Below are positions 1 to 11,915 of a stretch of 64,000 nucleotides of DNA, piece by piece. Position numbers and translations under genes: made by a program. Source of the stretch: Hydrangea macrophylla (Eukaryota > Streptophyta > Magnoliopsida > Cornales > Hydrangeaceae); assembly GCA_033977485.1 (NCBI GenBank), contig CM066988.1, forward strand, positions 29,430,501-29,494,500, in the 5' to 3' direction. The notes beneath the pieces are model-generated. The model did not search any database. It had not been told where the DNA came from and saw only the letters and a program-made list of their open reading frames with translations. The first letter of the stretch is position 1; the number at the start of each line of letters is the position of its first letter.

Positions 1-465
1 AGTACATGGTTATGCAAATTTTTTAAAAGATTGATGTACTGTCAAATGTAAGCAAATTATAAGAAAGGTTGCGTATTCTGCTGACTTCGTAGAAGAGATT
101 AATTCCATTGTACAACATAATTTACCAACAAAATTTAAAGACCTAGGTACACCAACAATATCTTGTATTATTGGAAATCACAAAATTAATCATGCACTCC
201 TTGACTTAGGAGCTAGCACAAACTTGCTTCCTTATTCTGTTTATCAATAGCTTGGATTAGGTGAGCTAAAGCCTACTCGCATAGTATTACAACTTGCCGA
301 TAGATCTACAAAATACCCGCGAGGAATTTGGGAAATGTTCTTGCCAAAGTTGACAAATTTATTTTTCCAGTAGATTTAGTCATCCTTTATATAGAACCAG
401 TATTAGATGCTAATGAGCAAATACCAGTCATTTTTGGAAGGCCCTTCTTGGCTACCATTTTGATG
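1..465 (+). pseudogene. Athila-type gag-pol remnant: aspartic protease
   Basis: This is the end of a gag-protease linker and the retropepsin-like protease of an Athila-lineage Ty3/gypsy element; the rest of gag lies left of the window. Translation gives a YAKFF linker and then the active-site motif LLDLGAS at about 197-217. Plant Athila elements typically have DLGAS where other families have DTG/DSG. The protease ends near an FGRPFLA motif at about 435-458. An in-frame TAG at 248-250 and several frame changes break it, so it is a dead copy. In a working element the enzyme would cleave the Gag-Pol polyprotein. The downstream RT of the same lineage supports the assignment. Confidence 0.75.
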
Positions 466-720
466 CCACTATTCAAATCCGTAGTGGTATGATGACTGTA
501 GTATTTGGAAATATGACTTTAAATATTTTTTTCTAATCCTCAACATCAAGAAGAAGATGAGCATATTGAAGAAGTTCATTCTATTGAATCGCCATCACGA
601 GAATATTTTAACTTGACTTGTTATAATGATCCAGTAGAATCTGTTATTAATAACTCTATTCAGAAACTAGACAGTAATAATCTACAAAAACATCTTATGA
701 GTTAAGTATGTTTTAATGAA

Positions 721-1900
721 GATTCAACAGAAGAAATAATTCAAGAAGCAATGTGGACCACACATTTTGAACCTTTACCACCAAAGACTACATTAACACT
801 TCCATCTAATTTACAAACTCCACAGTTGGAATTAAAAGAACTCCCTAAAGAGCTTAAATATGCTTTCCTTGGTAGTAATAATACTTATCCCGTAATAATA
901 TCATCTTTTCTAGACTCTAGTCAAGAAAATAAGCTCATTAGTATGCTTCAGAAGCATAAAAGTGCCAATGATTGGAGTATAGTAGATTTAAAAGGAATAA
1001 GTCCTTCAATATGCACTCATAATATATATATCTTGAAGATAATGCTAAAACCTCAAGAGAAATGCAAAGAAGACTTAATCTTATTATGCAGGAAGTAGTC
1101 AAGAAGGAAGTTCTCAAGCTACTTGAAATGGGCATTATATATTCAATTTCCGACAGTAAATGGGTAAGTCCAACACAAGTTATGCCAAAGAAAATAGGAA
1201 TTACAGTTGTTCCGAATTTAAAGGGAGAATTAATTCTCACTCGTGTCACTACTGGATAGCGTCTATGCATAGACTACAAAAAAGTCAATGCTGTAACCCA
1301 TAAGGATCACTTTCCTTTACGTTTTATGGATCAAATGTTAGAAAGAATAGCGGGCCATAAGTATTACTGTTTTCTAGATGGTTATAGTGGTTACAATCAA
1401 ATAGAGATCGCACCAGAAGATCATGAAAAAACTACTTTCACATGTCCATTTGGAACTTTTGCCTATCGCCGAGTGCCCTTTGGTCTTTGCAACGCACCTG
1501 GACTTTTTAAAGGTGTATGCTTAGTATTTTCGGTGATATGGTAGAAAAGAATTTGAAAGTTTTTATAGATGATTTTTCACTTTTTGGGAAATTTTATGAT
1601 GATTGCCTTAGCAATCTTCATAAAGTTCTCTAGAGGTGTGAGGAAAAAAGTTAAGTTTTAAACTGGGAAAAATGTCATTTTATGGTCACTAAAGGTATTG
1701 TTTTAGGACGTATTATTTCTAAAAAGGGATACAAGTAGACAAAGCCAAAATAGATCTTATAGCTAATTTACCTATTCCCAAGACTGTAAAAGACATCCGT
1801 TCATTCTTAGGACATGCAGGTTTTTATCGCCGATTCATAAAAATTTCAGTACTATTTCTAGACCTTTATTGGCCAAAGACACACCTTCTGAATGAATTAA
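721..1900 (+). pseudogene. Athila-type reverse transcriptase (degenerate)
   Basis: This is the protease-RT linker and RT. Residues LKYAFLG and YPVII at about 853-905, then KGISPSIC at about 991-1014, are characteristic of the segment just before RT in Athila elements. The RT core follows, with KWVSPTQV, LCIDYKKVN, FLDGYSGYNQI and FGLCNAP, and the catalytic FIDDF at about 1562-1576. RSFLGHAGFYRRF near 1798-1836 is the thumb/connection region. The frame changes several times (near 1090, 1530, 1640 and 1735) and stops interrupt it, so it cannot encode an active enzyme. It would copy the element's RNA into DNA. Lineage assignment is confident; exact frameshift positions are approximate. Confidence 0.8.
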
Positions 1901-2360
1901 AGAACGTCAAAACTCCTTTGAGAAATTAAAAGAGCATCTCACTACTGCACCTATTATGCAATCTCTTGATTGGAGCTTACCATTTGAATTAATGTATGAT
2001 GCAAGTGACTTTGCCATTGGAGCTGTCCTAGGGCAAAGGAGAGATAAAAAGGCATCAGTTATATAATACGTCAGTAGAACTCTGGATAATGCTCAAATGA
2101 ACTACTCAACTACTGAAAAAGAATTGCTAGCCATGGTATTCGCCCTTAATAAATTTAGCCAATACTTGATTGGTTCCCCTACTATTTTTTTTACGGACCA
2201 CTCAGCTTTGAAATGCCTACTTTCAAAGAAAGACAATAAGCCTAAGCTTATTAGGTGGATACTCCTACTACAGAAATTTAATTTAATAATCAAAGACAAA
2301 AAAAGGAGTAGAAAATGTGGTAGCTGATCACTTATCCCGCCTCACTTTTGAAGACAATAC
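1901..2360 (+). pseudogene. Athila-type RNase H (degenerate)
   Basis: This is the RNase H domain following RT in the same pol. The first catalytic block reads LMYDASDFAIGAVLGQ (about 1990-2037). The block YSTTEKELLAMVFALNKF begins near 2103 and the FFTDHSAL block near 2190. VVADHLSRL at about 2318-2344 is the usual end of this domain. A stop near 2066 and a shift near 2300 separate the pieces. The domain would degrade the RNA strand during reverse transcription. It is contiguous with the RT upstream and integrase downstream, in the lineage's usual order. Confidence 0.78.
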
Positions 2361-3718
2361 TAGTGAACCCTTACCTATTCAAAACTCTTTTCCTAATGAA
2401 CAGATATTTTCTATGACTTCCCTGCCATGGTACGCTGATCTTGTTAATTATTTAGTAACTAGAAAAATACCAATTAATTGGTCATCATCAGATAAAAAGA
2501 GATTACTAGCTATTGCTAGGCATTTCTATTTTGATGACCCATATTTGTTTAAATATTGTACTGGTCAGGTAATTAGGAAATGTGTTCCTAATGAAGAAAT
2601 CAAAAATGTACTTTCATGTGTCATTCGTCCTTCTATGAAGGATATTTTTCATCTCGAGTAACTGCCATGAAAATTTTACAAAATGGTTTATATTGGCCAA
2701 CTCTATTTAAAGATTCATATTTATATTGTAAGGCTTGTAACCGCTGCCAAATGTTGGGCAGTATTACAAAAAGAAATCAAATACCAATGACCCCTATAAT
2801 CACAATTGAAATATTTGATTGTTGGGGCATTGACTTTATGGAACCTTTTCCTCCATCTTGCCAATATGAATATATTTTATTAGTAGTCGAATATGTTTCA
2901 AAATGGATAGAAGCTATTCCTACAAGAAAGAATGATCACCGTACATTTATTGCATTTTAAAAAGATAATATACTTTATCGATTTGGAACTCCAAAAGCAA
3001 TAGTAAGTGATCAAGGAACTCATTTCTATAACATGCCATTTGAAAAATTAATGAAAAGATATGGAGTGACCCATAAGGTGTCAACTGCATACCATCCACA
3101 AACAAATGGACAAGCTGAATTAGCTAATAGGAAAATTAAGCATATTCTTGAAAAAACTGTGAAGTCTAATCGTAAAGACTGGTCTTCAAAATTAACAGAT
3201 ACTTTATGGGCATATAGACTGCTTATAAAACCCATTTGGCAATGTCTCCATATAGACTTGTCTATGGAAAAGTTTATCACCTACCAGTAAAATTAGAACA
3301 TACAGCATATTGGGCTATTAGGACTTTAAATTATAATATTGAAGAGGGAGGAATTTTAAGAAAATTACAATTAAGTGAGCTTGAAGAAATTCGTAAAGAC
3401 GCATATGATAACGCCCGAATTCATCAAGCAAGAACTAAAATATATCATAATAAGAATCTTTTGCGCAAAAGATTTACCCCTGTGCAAAGTTCTATTATAT
3501 GACTCAAACTACATCTTTGTAGAGGAAAGATAAAATCTCGATGGACTGGTCCGTATATAGTTAAAAATGTTTATTCTTATGGAACTGCCGAAATTGAGGA
3601 CCCTAAAAATGGAAATACATTTAACGTTAATGGACATAGATTAAAACCATTTTTAGAAGGATTTGAACCTGAGTTGGAGTCCATTCCTTTGGAGGACCCC
3701 AACTATAATGCTCCTTAA
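2361..3718 (+). pseudogene. Athila-type integrase (degenerate)
   Basis: This is a DDE integrase with the zinc-binding and core domains recognisable. YWPTLFKDSYLYC and CNRCQ give the C-x2-C half of the HHCC motif near 2691-2751. The core triad blocks are GIDFMEP (about 2827-2847), VSDQGTHF (about 3003-3026) and NGQAELANR (about 3106-3132). The C-terminal part (about 3520-3718) has the KSRWTGPY and GHRLKPFLEG motifs and ends at TAA 3716-3718. Stops near 2958 and 3500 and a shift near 3235 disable it. It would insert element DNA into the genome. No chromodomain follows, as expected for Athila. Confidence 0.8.
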
Positions 3719-4610
3719 TATCTTAAAACATAATTGGTATAGGACATAGTGTATCATAGTATTTATGTTTTCTTAGTCCTATACTATTAATTAGATAACT
3801 TTTATATATAAATTAATTTTGTCATTATTATTCTATCTTTTCTTTGTTTATTTCTTTTTATTATAGGTGTTATCCTCGGCTTCTTTTTCTCATCTCACTC
3901 ATTGAGGACAATGTCAGACTCAGTTGGGGGGGGGGGGGGGGGGGGACCGTGTCATGATTAACACCTGTTTGTTTGTTTTATCTTTATTTCTTTAAAAAAA
4001 ATTGAAAATTATTAATATTTCTAGAGAGAGATACACTGAAAAAGAGAATATGGCTATATAGGGCTTCAAATCCTAAAAACTTTTCCCTCTCTCTCTTTTT
4101 CCTTTCTTTTTCTTCTTCCTCTCTTCCCTCTCACCGCAATCTCTCTCTCGTATTACTCTTTGCAACTCACTCTCTCTCTCGATCTCTCATTCTCTTTCAT
4201 TTATCTCCCATTTGTTTTTTATTTCTACGATCTAGAATCAAGATCCACTCTATCGATCACTAAAGGTAAGATCTAAAATCTAGATAAAAGCTTGATTTTT
4301 TTTTTTTAGTTTTCTTTTCCTATCTTTCTGATCTGGCTTAAATTTTTAGTTTTTGTTTTTGTTTTTTATTTTCTTTCTTTTCCATTGTTTAACTGCATAA
4401 ATTGTAGTTACCCACTCACCAAAGAAGCTTGGAAATACCACTCAATCTACGGCCCTACCAGGTTCTTAAGATTTCCAAGAGACAGGTGATATTTTTCGAT
4501 TTCTTTTTTTAAATTTTTTTTTAAAAAAATAGACGACGCGCTAATTATCGGTCTTATGAATTTTGAACTTTATCTTATTATTATCCTAGTTATTGCTATT
4601 ATATTGCTAC
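3719..4610 (+). other. 3' non-coding region of the Athila-like element, left part
   Basis: This stretch contains no convincing gene. It follows the pol stop and holds a purine tract (listed separately), a TATA-like CTATATAGG near 4051-4059, a CT-rich stretch (about 4083-4210) and a GGTAAG splice-donor-like site near 4265. It stops abruptly at 4610 where the Tekay-1 LTR begins and is inferred to resume at 34193. Athila elements usually carry a long region between pol and the 3' LTR, and this matches that position. Confidence 0.6.
3898..3945 (+). promoter_or_regulatory. Internal polypurine-type motif with a 20-G run
   Basis: The motif TTGAGGACAATG followed by AGTT and an uninterrupted run of 20 G (3926-3945) matches the motif that closes the coding part of Athila-like elements. 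The minus-oriented element at 20652-27738 has the same layout (GGGGACAATG, then AGTTGGGGGG) at 24052-24086. It may act as an internal plus-strand primer or mark the pol/3'-region boundary. The G-run length could be inflated by sequencing or assembly. Confidence 0.6.
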
Positions 4611-7582
4611 TGTCACGCCCCAAAGTACCAAAAATAGGGAAAAATAAATTTTCTTTATGGGTTCGTAGACACGTGACTGGATGTGAGTGTCACCTGATTG
4701 TCCAAACATGCTTATAACAATAATGTGATCTGGGAAAGTGACTAAGTTCAGCGGAAGCAGAAATTTAAAACATCCAAGTCTTACATTAGTAGTATATTAC
4801 AAGCCAAAAAGATATCCAAAAGTTACATATTACAAGACCAGCTAAACTATTACATCACTAACATAATAATAACAGAACTATAACAAAAGAAAAGCTCCAA
4901 AGTCTTCAGCTAGCGAAACCGTAGCCTTCCTCGTAGTAATCTTCACCAGCATAGTCTTCAGTAGTAAAGTCAGCATCTTGATAGCAGTCGGCTCCGTCTG
5001 GACCTGCAAAGGCTGGACGTGGAAGGTCCAGCAGCATGAAAAGCCGTTAGCGGTTAAGCTAAGTGAGGGACCCCTTAAGGTTACCACCACTTAAGGTAAG
5101 TTATTCTTCATCTCTTCTTATTTCTCGAAACCATATCTCGTTCATCATTTCTTATTCTCGATACTATGTCTTGTTCGTCTTTTCTTATTCTCAAAACCAT
5201 GTCTTATTTAAACCCAATCATTCCCTTTGAAACTTAACCCAGAACTGAACTGACCAATGATATTGACTAAAAGAAGACTTAACTCCAAACGCATTTACTG
5301 GTCAAGAAAGAACAACACTCAACAATGAATAGTTAACTGTCGCCCAACTGGCACTCAAACTGTCGCCCAAATGGCATAAGTGTACGGGACATTAACAATC
5401 TCTTGGTGGAACATGTCATGCCGATCCTCAGGTCGCCCACACGTTACCGAACACGTCAAGCCAATCCTCAGACCAAGGGTACGGGAAATTAATAATCACT
5501 TGGACGAACACGTCATGTAGATCCTCAGGTCACCCGTACATAACTGAACATGTTATGCCGATCCTCTGTCCAAGGGTGCAGAAAACTAATCAATTACTTG
5601 ATCGAACACGTCATGACGATCCTCAGGTCATCCGCACTTGACCGAACATGTCATGCCGATCCTCAGATCAAGGAACAAAATATAACTCACCAATCGACTC
5701 TATGGAATAATCGAGAGACCAACTTTGCAAGAATTATCCAAACACGACACAAAAGTTCACGAATCAACTTTGACCGATAGTCACACGACTAGAAACGAAA
5801 CCCAACGTCCCTTATTCGCATTAATTCTATTATTGAAGGTTTTATCGTTATTTTTCACGTTCGTACGTTTCGTAGTTTAGTTCATTAATATCATCCATTT
5901 TTAACCATCAGTATTTCGCTTTACGTTCGACATTCCGTTTTCCTCTCAATATACTTATGATGGAAACTTTCCCAATCACTTACCAACGCAATAATTGTGC
6001 CATTCAACATACTTATAGTTTGGGTATGAACTTTCCAACGGTCATTAGACTATATTCATAACAATGGAACACATAGCACGTAGCTCATGGATTTATAACA
6101 TGAATTTAACACCAATAAACATATAGATGAAACCCTTAACATACTCATCTACGCGATAGCACTATCATAGCATAATATTTTCATAACAACACAGGTACCG
6201 AAAAACTAGCATCAACAATCAACACCATGCATAACAAAACATCATACAAAAAGCTACACAATATGCCAGGATACATTTTCACTGTGTTGACTGAATTAAC
6301 ATGATTTATTTGGGCATGATAAATTGCTTTGTAGATCAAAATCAAAACTAAAACATTGTAGATAATAGGAATATCTTCATGTACAATAAAAATCTAGCTT
6401 CAATTACATTTTTGAACTGCTCAAACTATTTATTTTACAAGACATTTCTTATATCTCAGACTGTTCTATCCCAGATTTATAGTACTCCATTATACGTGAA
6501 TTTCACCTATGAAGGAGAGGTTTTTAGATTGAGATATAGAAGGGTTATTTGTAGATAAATGCGTTAGCTTTCTCCACAAAAACCCTAGCTTAATTCTAAT
6601 TTTTGAGCTGCACAAAACATTCATTTTACTAAACTATGTTCTGCTGAAAGCTTCAGTTTCTCAGATTTATTACACTGCATTGTACATGCATTTCACCCAT
6701 GAAGGAGTGATTTCTAGACTGAGCTGTAGAAGAGTTATTTGTAGATATATGAGTTAGCCTTTAACAAAAGAAAATCTAGCTTAATTCGGATTTTTGATCT
6801 GCACAAAACATTCATTTTACTAAACTATGTTCTGCTAAAAGTTTCAATTTCTCAGATTTATGGATTTATCTTGCATGTCATGAAAACTTCAACATAACAA
6901 CATCAAACTTCTACTCAACATTAATACATACTATATATGTTCTAAATTGAGTTAGATTACTCACAATTACTCACCAAAGCTTGAAATTGAGCTTGGATAT
7001 TATTTTTGAGCTTAATGGAGCTTGAACTTCAAACTTCAAGGATGAACTCCTTCTTCTTCTTAACTTTTCTTCTCTCTTTTTCTCATGAACTACCCAAGTC
7101 TCCTAATTTTCTCTCCAAAAATTCAGATTATGATCCAACTAAGAGAGTGTAGTATGTGCATGTGCTTGTTTATATAGAATGTTGGGTGGTGGCAAGTGTC
7201 ATCTTGCATGTAAGCATGTATTCATGCAAGGACAAGTGTTACATGGGGTGGTGACATGGAGCTTCCTATGTGGCCGGCTATGTGGGGTCCTCCTTGGATT
7301 GTGTGCCACTTTCTCGGTTTACGTGCATAAGTTCTTTAGTATACGTGTCGGTCTCAATTTATGTGCAACTGGGTATTATTTCTAATGTTCGGGTCCGGGT
7401 ACGGGACTAAGTTAAATCTTATTATGGCCGAGTCGGTACAGTTACTATAGTCTAATATGATAATACTACAACACGTCCATACCGTCACATAATTAAAATA
7501 ATAATATAATAATATAGTCGGTCCAATACAGAAACTCAAAAAAACTGATATTATTAATGAAAAGAAAATTACAGGTGTTACA
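4611..7582 (-). repeat. 3' LTR of Tekay-1
   Basis: This long terminal repeat reads TGTCACGCCCC at its left edge and GGTGTTACA at its right edge on the plus strand, so the element runs on the minus strand. Inside, in element sense, are a TATA box (7170-7176), a conserved splice-donor-like GGTGAGT (6969-6975), tandem ~180 bp units (about 6410-6860) and a six-fold array around TGACGTG (about 5400-5680). A 132-nt ORF lies at 4906-5037. It matches 31012-34187 (same element) and, reversed, 9478-12681 and 16637-19820 (Tekay-2). Confidence 0.9.
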
Positions 7583-7595
7583 TCTTCCACCACCT
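7583..7595 (-). promoter_or_regulatory. Polypurine tract of Tekay-1
   Basis: On the minus strand this reads AGGTGGTGGAAGA directly before the LTR's TGTAACACC. This is the expected place of the plus-strand DNA primer. Tekay-2 has a near-identical tract at 16624-16636 beside its 3' LTR. Confidence 0.8.
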
Positions 7596-7629
7596 ATTAA
7601 AGGATTTCGTCCTCAAAATCAAATCTTGT

Positions 7630-8085
7630 CTAGGTACAAAACAAAAAAGGATATTTCTCTTGCATCTCTGACTCTATTTCCCACGAAGCTTCTCTTTCGT
7701 CATGATGATTCCACTGAACCTTCACCAATGGAATCTCCTTGTTTCTCAGCTTCTTGGTCTCTCGACCCAAAATCTTGATGGGTCTCTCTGCGTAAGACAC
7801 GCTGTTATTCATCTCAATGTCCTTAAAGTCGATTACATGTGGCGTCGCGCCCTGATGATACTCCTTCAACATACTGATGTAAAAAACATTGTAAATACCT
7901 GACAACCTTGGTGGCAACGCGAGTCTATAAGAAACTCTTCCTACGCGTTCCAAGATCTCGAATGGTCCGATATAGCGTGGCGACAACTTTTCCCTTTTCT
8001 GTCCAAATTTTACTACTCCTCGGACTGGTGATACTTTGAGTAAAACATGTTCTCCTACCTTGAACTCTTTATCCGTGCGATGTTT
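7630..8085 (-). pseudogene. Integrase C-terminus with chromodomain (Tekay-1)
   Basis: This is the end of the Tekay-1 pol. The minus-strand translation has the integrase tail (SPRYIGPFEILERVG, NVFYISMLKEY) followed by a chromodomain-like segment with VKVQWNHH, EASWE and EKYPFLF at the extreme C-terminus. This arrangement defines chromoviruses; the Tekay/Del group carries this variant, and the domain is thought to steer integration to particular chromatin. An in-frame TAA at 8083-8085 separates it from the integrase core while the frame is kept. The ORF ends just before the PPT, as usual. Confidence 0.85.
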
Positions 8086-9021
8086 TTATGCATAGCTCTT
8101 ATATCGATCTTGTGCTGCCTTCATCTTCTCTCTTACAATAATTATCTTCTTATTAGTCTCTCGAACAATCTTTGGTCCTAGAAGCTTGCCATCTTCAACT
8201 TCAGCCCAACATAATGGCAAACGACATGGCCTTCCATACAATGCCTCGAATGGTGCCATGCCTATGCTTGAGTGATAACTATTGTTGTAGGCAAACTCAA
8301 TCAATGGAAGATGTGTCTCCCATGAACTCTCAAAGTCAATCACGCAAGCTCTGAGAATGTCTTCCATTAGTTGATTGGTCCTCTCGGTTTGCCCGTCAGT
8401 TTGAGGATGAAATGCTGAACTCTCTTTCAGTGAAGTTCCTAAAGTTGTCTGGAAACTTTCCCAGAATTCTGCAGTAAATCGAGAATCGTGATCAGACACT
8501 ATGCTGACGGGTACTCTATGCAATCGTACGACCTGTTGTATGTAAAACTGACTTAACTTCTCCACAGAATATGTCATATTGTATGCTATGAAGTGAGCTG
8601 ACTTGGTGAGTCGGTCCACAATCACCCAAATGGAGTCATGGCTCTGCTGAGATCGGGGTAGACCTACCACAAAATCCATGGTAATGTGTTCCCACTTCCA
8701 TTGGGGAATCGGTAATGGCTGTAACAATCCTGGTGGCTTCTGATGTTCTGCTTTGACTTGTTGACAAGTAAGACACTTAGAAACATACTCTTCCACTTCT
8801 CGTTTCATGCCTTCCCACCAAAAATTCCGCTTCAAGTCTCTATACATCTTTGTACCTCCAGGATGAACGGTCAAACGAGAGTTGTGTGCTTCATCCAGAA
8901 TGTCCTTCCTCAGAGTCTCCACATCAGGAACACACAGTCGATTCCTACATCAAAATCCTCCATCTGAGCCTACGCTCCATTCCTCGGGTTCCTTTGCCGA
9001 AACTTTAGCAAACCACTTCTT
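8086..9021 (-). pseudogene. Integrase core of Tekay-1
   Basis: This is the integrase of the Tekay-1 pol. The minus-strand translation shows the zinc-binding module (EAHNSRLTVH, then KCLTCQQ) and the catalytic core blocks ITMDFVVGLP, VSDHDSRF and TDGQTERTN, which give D, D and E. The usual Tekay block is SDRD; here it is SDHD. In-frame stops at 9019-9021, near 8943 and at 8083-8085 break it, but the frame is continuous from 9456 to 7630, so decay has been by point mutation here. It would integrate element DNA. Confidence 0.85.
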
Positions 9022-9477
9022 TCACTCTTCGTCTTTCTGCTGGGCTGCAAAAATACGACTGAGAAGCATCGGTTGTGCTACTAAACATCCAAAATGGTGT
9101 CCACCTTCTATCTCTGTGGGTTGGAGATCAAACTCTGCTATAGTTTCCAATGCTTTCCATTCTCGAATCATGAGATTAGCAACTATCTCGCGAGGTTTAT
9201 GACTCAAAGCATCTGGAACAACATTTGCTTTTCCAGGATGGTACTGTAGAGTGAAATCATAATCCTTGAGTAACTCCATCCATCGTCTCTGCCTCATATT
9301 TAGCTCCTTCTGAGAGAACAAGTACTTCAAGCCCTTGTGGTCTGAAAACAAATCAAATTGCTCCCCATAGAGGTAATGTCTCCATGTTTTCAGTGTAAAC
9401 ACAATTACGGCTAACTCTAGATCATGCATTGGATAACTCATCTCGTGTGGCTTCAACTTCTCGATCCATATGCTATC
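9022..9477 (-). pseudogene. RNase H of Tekay-1, downstream part
   Basis: This is the C-terminal two thirds of the RNase H domain, with [31 protein letters not shown] and [10 protein letters not shown]. The domain is cut at 9477 by insertion of Tekay-2. Its N-terminal part is on the far side of that insertion, at 19821-19960. The 5 bp CTATC is duplicated at 9473-9477 and 19821-19825, which proves the split. It would remove RNA from RNA-DNA hybrids during replication. Confidence 0.85.
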
Positions 9478-9914
9478 TGTAACACCTGTAATTTTCTGTC
9501 ATTATAATATTAGCTTTTTCTAATTTCTGTATTGGACCCACTATATTATTATGTTATTATTTTAATTACGTGACGGTATGGACGTGTTGTATTATTACCA
9601 TATAGCCTGTAGTAACCATACCGACTCGACCATAATAAGATTTAACTTAGTCCCGTACCCAGACCTGGACATTAGAAATAATACCAGTTTGCATGTATTT
9701 CGAGACAGTACGCATACCGAGGAACTTTTGTAGGTAAACTGAGGAAGTGGCACACAACCCAAAGTGGGCCCACATGGCTGGCCATATGGCAACAACATGC
9801 CACCCTCTTGGACACATGTCCACTTAATGGACACATGTCCACTTAATGGACACATGTCCTAAGCATGCAACATGCAAGGGACACCTAACACATGGACCTA
9901 ACACATGGAAATTC

Positions 9915-9921
9915 TATATAA
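9915..9921 (+). promoter_or_regulatory. TATA box of Tekay LTR
   Basis: TATATAA lies in an otherwise unremarkable stretch and is conserved in all four Tekay LTR copies (17043-17049 in the Tekay-2 3' LTR; reversed at 7170-7176 and 33746-33752). Transcription would start about 30 bp downstream. The start site is inferred, not seen. Confidence 0.65.
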
Positions 9922-10122
9922 ACAAGCACATACACACACTACACTCTCTTAGTTAGATCACAATCTGAATTTTTGGAGAGAAAATTAGGACTTGGGTAGT
10001 TCATGAGAAAAAGAGAGAAGAAAAGTAAAGAAGAAGGAGAAGAACAAAAAACATCCACCATTGAAGTTGAGTTCAAGCATCCTAAAGCTCAAATCCAAAG
10101 CCCAAGCTCAATTTCAAGACTT

Positions 10123-10129
10123 GGTGAGT
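10123..10129 (+). promoter_or_regulatory. Conserved splice-donor-like site in Tekay LTR leader
   Basis: GGTGAGT, the plant 5' splice-site consensus, lies about 200 bp after the TATA box. It is also found at 17247-17253 and, reversed, at 6969-6975 and 33545-33551. The divergent LTR at 60134 onward has it too, reversed near 63531-63537. A TTGCAG/GT near 12286 is one possible acceptor. Splicing itself is not shown. Confidence 0.45.
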
Positions 10130-10239
10130 GAATTATGAGTAATCTAACTCAATTTTTAACCCATATAATATGTACTAATGTTTAGTAGAAGTTTGATGTT
10201 GCTGTGTTGAAGTTTCTATGACATGCAAGACAAATCCAT

Positions 10240-10860
10240 AAATCTGAGAAACTGAAATTTTCAGCAGAACATAGTTTAGTAAAACGAATGTTTTCTGCAG
10301 TTCAAAAATGATAATTAAGCTAGTTTTTTTTGTGGTAAAATCTAACTCATTTATCTACAAATAACTCTTCTATAGCTCAGTCTAGAAATCACTCCTTCAT
10401 GGGTGAAATGCATGTACAACGCAGTGTTATAAATCTGAGAAACTGAAACTTTCAGCAGAATATAGTTTAGTAAAACGAATGTTTTGTGCAGTTCAAAAAG
10501 GCAAATTAAGCTAGGTTTTTTTGTGGTAAATTATAACTCATTTATCTACAAATAACGCTTCTTTATCTCAGTCTAGAAAGCATTCCTTCATGGGTGAAAT
10601 GCATGTACAACGCAGTGTTATTAATCTGAGAAACTGAAACTTTCAGCAGAACATAGTTTAGTAAAACGAATGTTTTGTGCAGTTCAAAAATGAGAATTAA
10701 GCTAGATTTTTTTGTGGTAAAATCTAACTCATTTATCTACAAATAAACCTTCTATAGCTCAGTCTAAAAACCCATCCTTCATAGGTGAAATTCACGTACA
10801 ATGCAGTACTATAAATCTGGGACAGAACAGTCCGAGATATAAGAAATGTCTTATAAAATA
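10240..10860 (+). repeat. Tandem ~180 bp units in Tekay LTR
   Basis: Three to four imperfect units each run from CTGAGAAACTGAAA through TTTCAGCAGAACATAG, GTGCAGTTCAAAAATG and ATCTACAAATAAC to CTTCATGGGTGAAATGCA. Homologous arrays occur at about 17355-17960 and, reversed, at about 6410-6860 and 32800-33430. Copy number and sequence vary between LTRs. No coding frame runs through them. Confidence 0.8.
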
Positions 10861-11624
10861 AATAGTTTGAGTAGCTCAAAAATGCAATTGAAGCTAGATT
10901 CTTTTTTGTACATGAAGATATTCCTATTATATATAATGTTTTAGTTTTGAGTTTGATCTACAAAGCAATTTATCATGCCCAAATAAATCATGTTAATTCA
11001 GTCAACACAGTGAAAATGTATCTTGGCAGATTGTACAGCTTTTTGTATAATGTTTTGTTTATGCATGGTGTTGATTGTTGATGCTAGTTTTCTGGTACAT
11101 GTGTTGTTATGAAAATGTTATGCTATGGTAGTGCTATCATGTAGATGAGTATGTTAAGGGTTTCATCTATATGTTTATTGGTATTAAATTCATGTTATAA
11201 ATTCATGAGCTACGTGCTATGTTTTCCATTGTTATGAATATATTCTAATGACCGTTGAAAGTTCATAGCCAAACTATAAGTATATTGTATGGCACGATTA
11301 TTGCGTTGATGAATGATCGGGAAAGTTTCCATCGTAAGTACATTGAGAGGAAAATGGAATGTCAGACGTATAGCGAAATATTAACGGTTATAAATGGATG
11401 ATATTAATGAACTAAACTAAGAAACGTGCGAACGCGTAAAATAATGATAAAACCTTCGATAACAGATTTAATGTGAATAAGGGACATTGGGCCCCGTTTC
11501 TAGTCGTGTGTCTACTGGTCAAAGTTGATTCGTGAACATTTGTGTTGTGTTTGGATAATTCTTGCAAAGTTGGTCTCTCGATTATTCCATGGAGTCGATT
11601 GGTGAGTTATGTTTTGTTCCTTGA

Positions 11625-11915
11625 TTTGAGGATCGGCATGACGTGTTCGGTCAAGTGCGGATGACCTGAGGATCGTCGTGACGTGTTCGATCAAGTGGTT
11701 GATTATTTTTTCACACCCTTGGACTGAGGATCGGCATGACGTGTTCGGTTATGTACGGGTGACCTGAGGATCGGCATGACGTGTTTGTCCAAGTGATTAT
11801 TAATTTCCCGTACCCTTGGTCTAAGGATCGTCATGACGTGTTCGGTAACGTGCGGGCGACCTGAGGATCGGCATGACGTATTCGACCAAGAGATTGTTAA
11901 TGTCCCGTACACTTA
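11625..11915 (+). repeat. Six-fold TGACGTG array in Tekay LTR
   Basis: Six copies of GAGGATCGKCATGACGTGTTCG alternate at spacings of about 40 and 57 bp. The array is conserved in all four Tekay LTRs (about 18750-19020; reversed at about 5400-5680 and 31800-32085). TGACGTG is an ACGT-core motif of the kind bound by plant bZIP factors. It lies downstream of the TATA box, inside the predicted leader, so an RNA role is equally possible. Confidence 0.75.

Noticed and set aside
4878..5090. 70-aa ORF (MVVT...FLLL) found in all four Tekay LTRs
   Set aside because: It overlaps the 43-codon frame, and openness in closely related repeats is not evidence of translation. Neither frame can be preferred from this window alone, so I report only the shorter one, as a low-confidence item.
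11703..11912. ORFs across the TGACGTG arrays
   Set aside because: The peptide reflects the DNA repeat; it is on the strand opposite to LTR transcription and differs between copies by stops.
10240..11915. CRISPR-like direct repeats
   Set aside because: Repeats are imperfect, adjoining and lie inside plant LTRs; no spacers of uniform length and no cas genes.
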